From the NCBI GenBank assembly GCA_963707665.1, contig CAVPQU010000014.1:50122-114121 (forward strand): a stretch of DNA of 64,000 nucleotides, written 5' to 3'. Below the pieces are notes generated by a model. The model saw only the letters and a program-made list of their open reading frames with translations, was not told where the DNA came from and did not search any database. The position numbers and the translations under genes were made by a program. Within the stretch, counting starts at the first letter, position 1. The number at the start of each line of letters is the position of its first letter. Positions 57,723 through 64,000 of this stretch are shown here, piece by piece. The stretch is from DATJCV01 sp963707665 (GTDB lineage Bacteria > Pseudomonadota > Gammaproteobacteria > Burkholderiales > Burkholderiaceae_D).

Positions 57723-58346
57723 ATGAGCCAGTTTTTCCAAATCCATCCCGATAATCCACAATTGCGGCTGCTGAAGCAGGCGGCGCAGATCATCAACGCC
57801 GGCGGCATCGTGGCGCTGCCGACCGATTCCTGCTACGCGCTGGTGTGCCAGCTGGATAACAAGGAGGCGGTCGAACGGCTGCGCCGGATTCGCGATGTCG
57901 ACGATAAGCACCACATGACGTTGCTGTGCCGCGACCTGAGCGAGCTGGCAGTGTATGCCCAGGTGGACAATCGCCAGTATCGGCTGCTGAAAGCGGCCAC
58001 GCGTGGCACTTACACCATCATCCTGGAAGCCACCAGGGAAGTGCCGCGCCGCCTCTCCCATCCGTCGCGCAAGACCATCGGCTTGCGTGTGCCGCAGCAC
58101 AAGGTGGCGCGGGCGCTGCTGGAAGAACTGGCGCAGCCGCTGCTTGGCACGACCCTGATCTTGCCAGGCGAGGAGGATGCGCTGACCGACCCCGATGAAG
58201 TGCGCGAGCGGCTCGGCAAGCAGATCGAACTGGTGATTGACAGCGGTGCCTGCGGCCTGCAGCCGACCACGGTGATCGACCTGACCGGGGCCGAACCGGA
58301 ACTGATCCGGCGCGGGCGTGGCGATCCGGCATTGTTTGGCCTGTAA
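57723..58346 (+). CDS. yciO: YciO family protein (YrdC/Sua5-like)
   Basis: Protein of 207 residues close to E. coli YciO: MSQFFQIHPDNPQ, ALPTDSCYAL, KHHMTLLCRDLSELA, and KTIGLRVPQH are conserved. YrdC/Sua5 relatives make threonylcarbamoyl-AMP for tRNA t6A, but the role of YciO itself is not settled. The ATG at 57723 is the family start; a TTG three codons earlier is unlikely. Confidence 0.92.
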   Translation: MSQFFQIHPDNPQLRLLKQAAQIINAGGIVALPTDSCYALVCQLDNKEAVERLRRIRDVDDKHHMTLLCRDLSELAVYAQVDNRQYRLLKAATRGTYTIILEATREVPRRLSHPSRKTIGLRVPQHKVARALLEELAQPLLGTTLILPGEEDALTDPDEVRERLGKQIELVIDSGACGLQPTTVIDLTGAEPELIRRGRGDPALFGL

Positions 58347-58396
58347 TCGCAATATCTATATACCCGCATCAGTATTTTTAAAGCCGCAATGATATA

Positions 58397-58426
58397 TTGC
58401 GAAAATGATGTGATTTTGACTATACC
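58397..58426 (+). promoter_or_regulatory. Possible promoter of the site-2 protease-trpS group
   Basis: TTGCGA at 58397-58402 and TATACC at 58421-58426 are separated by 18 bp in the AT-rich gap after yciO. CGCAATAT (58348-58355) and ATATTGCG (58394-58401) form a wide inverted repeat that overlaps the -35 element. Confidence 0.35.
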
Positions 58427-58522
58427 CCGGCTCATGTCGATATTCCTGGAGTTCCGGCAAGATCCTCGGGTGTTCTGCTCGCCGCCGTTCGGCACGATTT
58501 ACCCCTCTGATAAAATCCATGC

Positions 58523-59179
58523 ATGAATGATCTGATCCAGACCTTTGCGGTTTATGCCTTGCCCATCCTGTTCGCGATCACGCTGCACGAAGCTGCGCAT
58601 GCCTACGCGGCCAAGTATTTCGGCGACTCGACCGCCTACCTGCAAGGGCGGATGAGCCTGAACCCGGTCCGCCACATCGACCCGGTCGGTACTCTGCTGA
58701 TCCCGATCGTGCTGTATTTCGTGGGCAGTCCTTTCCTGTTCGGCTACGCCAAGCCGGTGCCGGTTGAATTCAGCAAGTTGCGCAACCCGAAGAAACAGAT
58801 GGCGTGGGTGGCGCTGGCCGGGCCGGCCGCCAACCTGGTGATGGCGCTGATGTGGATGGTGCTGGGGCTATTGCTGACGGCGCTGAACCTGGATGAGGCA
58901 TTTTTCATGCGCATGGCGCAGGCCGGCGTGCTGACCAATTTGGTGATCTTTGCCTTTAATCTGTTCCCGATTCCGCCGCTGGATGGCGGCCGTATCCTGA
59001 CTGGCATCCTGCCGCATCAATACGCCTATAAATTCGCCCAATTGGAGCCATACGGTTTTGTCATTATCATTGTCCTGATGTTTCTGAAGGTGCTCGGTTA
59101 CTGGATGTTGCCGGTGATGATGGTCGCCAACGGTTTGCTGCAAGTCGTGATTTTCCCCCTGAAGTTCTTACTGACTTAA
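58523..59179 (+). CDS. Site-2 protease family protein (M50)
   Basis: Intramembrane zinc protease-like protein of 218 residues with about six helices. The HExxH motif is LHEAAHAYAAKYFGD (His22-Glu-Ala-Ala-His26), and the third ligand lies in NLFPIPPLDGGRIL. No PDZ domain, so it belongs to the short Rip/SpoIVFB-like group. Substrate unknown. Followed after 9 bp by trpS. Confidence 0.9.
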   Translation: MNDLIQTFAVYALPILFAITLHEAAHAYAAKYFGDSTAYLQGRMSLNPVRHIDPVGTLLIPIVLYFVGSPFLFGYAKPVPVEFSKLRNPKKQMAWVALAGPAANLVMALMWMVLGLLLTALNLDEAFFMRMAQAGVLTNLVIFAFNLFPIPPLDGGRILTGILPHQYAYKFAQLEPYGFVIIIVLMFLKVLGYWMLPVMMVANGLLQVVIFPLKFLLT

Positions 59180-59188
59180 TTCATCACT

Positions 59189-60391
59189 ATGTATCCTGAT
59201 CGCGTTGTTTCCGGCATGCGTCCCACCGGCGCGCTGCACCTCGGCCATTTTCATGGCGCCCTGAAGAACTGGGTCAAGCTGCAATCCGAATTGCCCTGCC
59301 TGTTTTTCGTCGCCGATTGGCATGCGCTGACCACGCAGTACGACGATCCGACCCAGATCGAACACAGCACCTGGGACATGCTGATCGACTGGCTGGCGGC
59401 CGGCGTCGACCCGTCGCAATCGACCCTGTTCATCCAGTCGCGCGTGCTGGAGCATGCCGAGTTGCACCTGATGCTGTCGATGGGCACGCCCTTGGGCTGG
59501 CTGGAACGGGTGCCGACCTACAAGGATCAGATCGAAAACCTGGCGCACAAGGACCTGACTACCTACGGCTTCCTGGGCTATCCGTTGCTGATGGCGGCCG
59601 ACGTGCTGCTGTACCGCGCCAGCCACGTGCCGGTCGGTGACGACCAGATTCCGCACATCGAAATGATGCGCGAGATCGCACGCCGCTTTAATCACCTGTA
59701 CGGCAAGGAAAAGGACTTCGAGAAAAAGGCCAGCGCTGCGGTGAAAAAACTCGGCAGCAAGCGCAGCAAGCTGTACAACGAATTGCGCACCGAATACCAG
59801 GAGCAGGGCAAGGAAGAAGCGCTCGAACAAGCCAAGGCGATGCTGGATGATGCGCAAAACCTGTCCATGATCGACCGCGAGAGGCTGTTCGGTTACCTGG
59901 AAGGCAGCCGCAAGCTGATCCTCTCCGAGCCGCAGGCGCTGTTGACGGAAGCTTCGCGCCTGCCAGGGCTGGATGGACGCAAGATGTCAAAGAGCTACGG
60001 CAATGCGATTGCACTGCGCGAAGACAAGGAATCGGTGACCAAGAAGATTCGCACCATGCAGACCGACCCGGCGCGGGTCCGGCGCAGCGATCCGGGCAAT
60101 CCGGAAAAATGCCCGGTATGGCAATTCCACAAGGTGTATTCCGACCAGGCAACCCAGGACTGGGTATGGAAAGGCTGCACCAGCGCCGGCATTGGCTGCC
60201 TCGAATGCAAGCAGCCGGTGATCGACGCCATCATCAAGGAGCAGGAGCCGATGCACGAACGGGCCCAGCAATATCTGGACGATCCGTCGCTGGTGCGCGC
60301 AATCGTCGCTGACGGTTGCGACCATGCGCGCAAGCTGGCGCAGGACACCATGCGCGACGTGCGCGAGGCGATGGGGCTGGGCTATAGTTGA
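59189..60391 (+). CDS. trpS: Tryptophanyl-tRNA synthetase
   Basis: Class I synthetase of 400 residues. The HIGH-like motif is LHLGHFHG near residue 17 and the KMSKS motif is RKMSKSYGN. It is longer than E. coli TrpS (334) because of an insertion around residues 170-215 with many Lys and Glu (KEKDFEKKASAAVKKLGSKR), a form seen in other betaproteobacteria. Confidence 0.95.
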   Translation: MYPDRVVSGMRPTGALHLGHFHGALKNWVKLQSELPCLFFVADWHALTTQYDDPTQIEHSTWDMLIDWLAAGVDPSQSTLFIQSRVLEHAELHLMLSMGTPLGWLERVPTYKDQIENLAHKDLTTYGFLGYPLLMAADVLLYRASHVPVGDDQIPHIEMMREIARRFNHLYGKEKDFEKKASAAVKKLGSKRSKLYNELRTEYQEQGKEEALEQAKAMLDDAQNLSMIDRERLFGYLEGSRKLILSEPQALLTEASRLPGLDGRKMSKSYGNAIALREDKESVTKKIRTMQTDPARVRRSDPGNPEKCPVWQFHKVYSDQATQDWVWKGCTSAGIGCLECKQPVIDAIIKEQEPMHERAQQYLDDPSLVRAIVADGCDHARKLAQDTMRDVREAMGLGYS

Positions 60392-60405
60392 TCGGGCAAC
60401 CCGAC

Positions 60406-60987
60406 ATGGCCCTGCACAATGACGACGCGCCATCGCCGTGGGTGGTACGGTTCGCCGGCCTGATTCCGGCCGGCGAGGTGCTCGATCTCGCCTGCGGCCG
60501 CGGTCGCCATGCACGGCTACTGGCAGCGCTGGGGCATCCGGTGCTGGCGGTGGATCGGGATGGTGTGGCGCTGTCCGAGCTTGGCGACGGCACTATTCGC
60601 ACCTTGCAATTCGATCTGGAGAGCAGCCTGGCAGCGGGGAGAGCCGACTGGCCGTTGCTGCCAGGGCGCTTCGCCGGCATCGTGGTCACCAATTACTTGC
60701 ATCGGCCGTTGCTGGAGCCCTTGGTGGCCGCCTTGGCGCCGGGTGGCGTGCTGATTTACGAAACCTTTGCGCAGGGCAACGAACGTTACGGCAAGCCGTC
60801 AAATCCCGCTTTTTTGCTGATGCCGGACGAGTTGCTGGAATTGGCACGTTCAGCAGTCCCACAGTCTTTGCAGATCGTGGCGTTTGAGCAAGGGCAGCTT
60901 ACTGGACCAAAGCCGGCAGTGGTGCAGCGCATTTGTGCCGTGCGCCCGGATTCGGTCGATCCTATGCAGGTCATGGCACTGATTTGA
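60406..60987 (+). CDS. Class I SAM-dependent methyltransferase
   Basis: Protein of 193 residues with the SAM motif VLDLACGRGRHARLLAALGH and motif II Asp in VLAVDRDG, then VVTNYLHRPLLEPLV and LIYETFAQGNERYGKP. It is close to TehB-like methyltransferases of unknown substrate. The ATG at 60406 lies 14 bp after trpS; a TTG six codons earlier is less likely. Confidence 0.85.
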   Translation: MALHNDDAPSPWVVRFAGLIPAGEVLDLACGRGRHARLLAALGHPVLAVDRDGVALSELGDGTIRTLQFDLESSLAAGRADWPLLPGRFAGIVVTNYLHRPLLEPLVAALAPGGVLIYETFAQGNERYGKPSNPAFLLMPDELLELARSAVPQSLQIVAFEQGQLTGPKPAVVQRICAVRPDSVDPMQVMALI

Positions 60988-61066
60988 TGTCATATTCGAC
61001 TCGAGTTGCGCCACGGGTACGAGTGATCCGCTACAATCAAACCTTTATATTCTTCGCTCCATCATC

Positions 61067-61945
61067 ATGATTCAGGGCAGCATAGTTGCAATCGTCACCC
61101 CCATGCACACGGACGGCAGCATCGATTTTCCCTGCTTGCGCAAGCTGATCGACTGGCATATCGCGGAAGGCACCGATGGCATTGTCATCGTCGGCACCAC
61201 CGGCGAATCGCCGACCGTAACCGTTGACGAGCACTGCGAACTGATCAGGGTCGCGGTCGAACATGTGGCCGGACGGATTCCGGTGATTGCCGGCACCGGC
61301 GGCAATTCCACCGCGGAAGCGATTGAATTGACCCACTATGCAAAGAAAGTAGGGGCCGACGCCTCGCTGCAGGTGGTGCCGTACTATAACCGGCCGACCC
61401 AGGAGGGGATGTTCCAGCATTTCCGGAAAATCGCCGAAGCGGTCGACTTGCCGGTCATCCTGTACAACGTCCCGGGCCGCACCGTGGCCGACATGAGCAA
61501 TGACACCATCCTGCGCCTGGCGCAAGTGCCGGGTATCATCGGCGTCAAGGATGCCACCGGCAATATCGGCCGCGGCACCGAATTGCTGCGCCAAATTTCG
61601 AATTCGTTTGCGGTGTATTCCGGCGACGACCTGACCGCCATGGCGCTGATGTTGTGCGGCGCGCGCGGCAATATTTCGGTGACAGCCAATGTCGCTCCGC
61701 GTGCCATGCATGCATTATGCATGGCGGCTATCAACGGCGACGTAGCTGAAGCGATTGCCGTCAATAATCGCATGCTGCCTTTGCATACCAAGCTGTTCGT
61801 CGAGCCCAACCCGCTGCCGGTCAAATGGGCATTGACCGAAATGGGGCGCATACCGTCGGGTATCCGGCTGCCGCTGGTGCCGCTCGCGACACCGTATCAC
61901 GAGACCGTGCGTGCTGCTTTGCGCGAGGCTGGTGTATTACAATAA
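61067..61945 (+). CDS. dapA: 4-hydroxy-tetrahydrodipicolinate synthase
   Basis: First enzyme of the lysine/diaminopimelate branch; 292 residues. Schiff-base Lys161 (GVKDATGN), Tyr133 (ILYNVPGR), Thr44-Thr45 (GTTGES) and Tyr107 (PYYNRP) all match E. coli numbering. TACAAT at 61032-61037 is a possible -10 element. The bamC gene follows, as in many proteobacteria. Confidence 0.97.
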   Translation: MIQGSIVAIVTPMHTDGSIDFPCLRKLIDWHIAEGTDGIVIVGTTGESPTVTVDEHCELIRVAVEHVAGRIPVIAGTGGNSTAEAIELTHYAKKVGADASLQVVPYYNRPTQEGMFQHFRKIAEAVDLPVILYNVPGRTVADMSNDTILRLAQVPGIIGVKDATGNIGRGTELLRQISNSFAVYSGDDLTAMALMLCGARGNISVTANVAPRAMHALCMAAINGDVAEAIAVNNRMLPLHTKLFVEPNPLPVKWALTEMGRIPSGIRLPLVPLATPYHETVRAALREAGVLQ

Positions 61946-62024
61946 GCCCCGCTCGGGCAGGCCGGCACCTGCCGTCTGCATTTACCCATTCAGTATCGAC
62001 ATGATTATCCGGAAGAACCTTCAT

Positions 62025-63167
62025 ATGGCTCAAAGCGGCATCACTTATCGTGGCATCTTCTGTGCGCTGGCGCTGGCTGGATTGGCTGGCTGCAATTCAT
62101 TGAATTCCCTGATGGAACCGGGGCGCATTGATTACAAAAGTGCCGGCAAGGCACCCACGCTGGAGATCCCGCCAGATCTGACGCAGCTGCAGCGGGAAAA
62201 CCGGTATGCGATCCCGGAAGCCAGCCGCGGTACCGCAACCGCCTCCGGCTTCAACCTGCAGCAAGGCAGCAAGCCGAGTACTGCCGTGGTTGCGCCCAAG
62301 GAGATGCCGGACATGCGGATCGAACGCGACGGCACACAGCGCTGGCTGGTGGTCAAGCAAACGCCGGAACAATTGTGGCCGGAAATCAAGGATTTTTGGC
62401 AGGATTCGGGCTTTTTGATCAGCCTCGATTCGCCGCAATCGGGCGTGATGGAAACCGACTGGGCCGAGAATCGCGCCAAGATTCCGCTCGACCTGATTCG
62501 CAGTACGCTGGGCAAGGCGCTTGATTCGCTGTATTCGACCGGCGAACGCGACAAATTCCGTACCCGCCTGGAACGTGGCGCCGATGGCACCACCGAAATC
62601 TACATCAGCCATCGTGGCGCCGAGGAGGTTCTGGTCGGACAGCAGAAGGACACTACCGTCTGGACGCCGCGCCAGCCCGATCCGGAGCTGGAAGCCGAAT
62701 TCCTGGGTCGTCTGATGGTGCGCCTGGGCGCGGAGCATAGTCGTGCGCAGGCGATGGTGGCCAATGCGCCGGTGCAGAAGGTGCGTGCCAAGCTGGTCAA
62801 GGATAGCAACGGCGGTTATATCGACGTCGATGAAAGCTTCGATCGCGCCTGGCGCCGCGTCGGCCTGGCGCTGGATCGGGTCGGCTTTACCGTGGTCGAT
62901 CGCGACCGTAGCCAGGGCCTGTATTTTGTTCGCTATGTCGATCAGGGCCAGGACGCCAAGGATAAAAAGAACGACAAGGGTATTCTGGCGCGCTGGTTTT
63001 CATTTGGCTCCGACAAGGACAAGGAAAAATCGGCGGTGCGTTACCGGATCTCGGTACGTGACACGAATGCCATCAGCCGGGTCTCAGTCTTGAGCGACCA
63101 GGGGCAGCCGGAGAAGTCGGCCATCGCCGACAAGATCCTGGCATTGCTGAACGACCAATTGAAATAA
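62025..63167 (+). CDS. bamC: Outer membrane protein assembly factor BamC
   Basis: Lipoprotein of the Bam complex, 380 residues. The signal MAQSGITYRGIFCALALAGL ends in the lipobox GLAGC with acylated Cys23. The N-terminal unstructured part (RIDYKSAGKAPTLEIPPDL) binds BamD; two helix-grip domains follow (about 100-215 and 250-370). An upstream ATG at 62001 would add eight residues; GGAAG lies about 10 bp before 62025. A shared dapA-bamC transcript is likely. Confidence 0.9.
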   Translation: MAQSGITYRGIFCALALAGLAGCNSLNSLMEPGRIDYKSAGKAPTLEIPPDLTQLQRENRYAIPEASRGTATASGFNLQQGSKPSTAVVAPKEMPDMRIERDGTQRWLVVKQTPEQLWPEIKDFWQDSGFLISLDSPQSGVMETDWAENRAKIPLDLIRSTLGKALDSLYSTGERDKFRTRLERGADGTTEIYISHRGAEEVLVGQQKDTTVWTPRQPDPELEAEFLGRLMVRLGAEHSRAQAMVANAPVQKVRAKLVKDSNGGYIDVDESFDRAWRRVGLALDRVGFTVVDRDRSQGLYFVRYVDQGQDAKDKKNDKGILARWFSFGSDKDKEKSAVRYRISVRDTNAISRVSVLSDQGQPEKSAIADKILALLNDQLK

Positions 63168-63209
63168 CGCAATCGGGGAGGGCGCGCCTGGCGCGCCGGA
63201 CAGTCGCCA

Positions 63210-63992
63210 TTGAAGTTTGCCAGCCTGGGTAGCGGGAGCGAGGGCAACGCACTATTGATTTCGGGTGCGTCCGGTATTACTCGCAGCACCGTCATGCTGG
63301 ATTGCGGCTTCGCCATTCGCGAAACCGAGCGTCGCCTGGCCAAGCTGGGAGTGACGCCGGCCGAACTCACCGCCATCGTCGTCACCCATGAGCATCAGGA
63401 TCATGTCGGCGGCGTCTTCAAGTTTGCGCGGCGGCACCATATCCCGGTATGGCTGACCTTTGGCACCTGGTCCGCCGTCCAGCGCGACTGCCACGGCGTT
63501 GATTTGAATTTTTGCCGCGACGGGGAGCGCTTGGTGCTGGGCGACCTCGAATTCATGCCGTACACCGTCCCGCACGACGCGCGCGAACCGGTGCAGTACG
63601 TGGCCAGTGACGGCCGCATGAAGCTAGGCGTCCTGACCGATGCCGGACAATCGACGCCGCACCTGCTGGCAGCGCTGGCAGCCTGCGACGCGCTGGTGCT
63701 GGAATGCAATCACGATGCTCAAATGCTGGCGGCCTCTGCCTATCCACCGTCGCTCAAGCGGCGCATTGGTGGCGCGTACGGACACTTATCCAACGACACC
63801 AGCGCCGAAATACTGGCGGCAATGGATCAGTCGCGCCTGAAAACCGTCATCGGCGCCCATTTAAGTCAGCGCAATAATTTGCCGGAACTGGCGCGTGCCG
63901 CCTTGTCACGCGGCCTTGGAATCCGTGCGACGAATACCGATATACGGATTGCTGACCAGCAGCAGGGATTTGACTGGATCAACATGGCTTGA
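63210..63992 (+). CDS. Metallo-beta-lactamase-fold hydrolase (YycJ/WalJ-like)
   Basis: Protein of 260 residues beginning MKFASLGSGSEGNALLI. Zinc ligands lie in THEHQDHVGG, in TVPHDAREPVQY, in VLTDAGQSTPH and in ECNHDAQML. The family includes YycJ-type nucleases, but the exact reaction is not known. The start is a TTG at 63210. GGCGCGCCTGGCGCGCC lies in the 42-bp gap after bamC. The gene ends eight bases before the window edge. Confidence 0.87.
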   Translation: MKFASLGSGSEGNALLISGASGITRSTVMLDCGFAIRETERRLAKLGVTPAELTAIVVTHEHQDHVGGVFKFARRHHIPVWLTFGTWSAVQRDCHGVDLNFCRDGERLVLGDLEFMPYTVPHDAREPVQYVASDGRMKLGVLTDAGQSTPHLLAALAACDALVLECNHDAQMLAASAYPPSLKRRIGGAYGHLSNDTSAEILAAMDQSRLKTVIGAHLSQRNNLPELARAALSRGLGIRATNTDIRIADQQQGFDWINMA

Positions 63993-64000
63993 TGCGGCCA

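Noticed and set aside
58347..58522. tRNA gene in the AT-rich gap before the site-2 protease
   Set aside because: No cloverleaf, TTCGANNC loop or CCA end can be found; only a wide inverted repeat and a weak promoter are seen.
63180..63200. GGCGCGCC tandem as a terminator after bamC
   Set aside because: The two 8-bp palindromes are GC-rich but no T-run follows, and the next gene starts almost at once.

Overview
The window looks like about 64 kb of chromosome from a betaproteobacterium of the order Burkholderiales, most like the Oxalobacteraceae (Herminiimonas, Collimonas and Herbaspirillum type). The evidence is the high GC content, the complete iscR-iscS-iscU-iscA-hscB-hscA-fdx-iscX operon, the pyrG-kdsA-eno-ftsB block, the trpS-dapA-bamC block, and the protein sequences themselves. 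This placement is by recognition, not by a database search. I saw no rRNA, tRNA, CRISPR array, phage module or replication origin.

Layout. Bases 1-7.3 kb hold the end of rlmD, then the iron-sulfur cluster operon with an IscR-box promoter and an internal attenuator-like structure before hscB, then a MAPEG membrane protein. From 7.7 to 11.2 kb, on the minus strand, are a glycine-zipper envelope protein, lysS, and prfB with its programmed +1 frameshift site. From 11.3 to 18.2 kb is an accessory region: a type I restriction-modification locus (hsdR, hsdM, hsdS) broken by many frameshifts, a diverged second copy of the recJ 3' end, and an IS5-family transposase remnant. From 18.3 to 25.4 kb are a CHASE-GGDEF cyclase, a sodium:solute symporter with a 42-residue companion, recJ, and a phosphoglycerate-mutase-like gene. 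From 25.5 to 31.1 kb are an enoyl-CoA hydratase-type protein and an acyl-CoA dehydrogenase diverging from an AraC regulator, then a TDT-type transporter with a small helical protein.

From 31.2 to 43.6 kb, on the plus strand, are lipoprotein export (lolC, lolD), tatD, comEC, a hydrolase, an LpxR-like lipid A deacylase, pyrG, kdsA, eno, ftsB, and a pnuC-NadR-type NAD salvage pair. From 43.7 to 50.6 kb a MacA-MacB-OprM type export system diverges from a BaeS/BaeR-like two-component system. From 50.7 to 64 kb are hslO, a gamma carbonic anhydrase, a DUF455 protein, an acyl-CoA synthetase and hydrolase pair, a PHP phosphatase, htpX, yciO, a site-2 protease, trpS, a methyltransferase, dapA, bamC and a metallo-beta-lactamase-fold hydrolase.

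The most unusual signals are non-coding. Five intergenic copies of a 60-bp element carry two direct ATACTCC-like heptamers whose starts are always exactly 53 bp apart, and two copies bracket the hsd locus. A second family consists of about 130-bp paired REP hairpins (REPIN-like). Several genes that should be intact (kdsA, lolC, comEC, macB, the mutase-like gene and the enoyl-CoA hydratase) each carry one or two single-base frameshifts. Correcting these restores normal family lengths, so sequence error is the first explanation to test.
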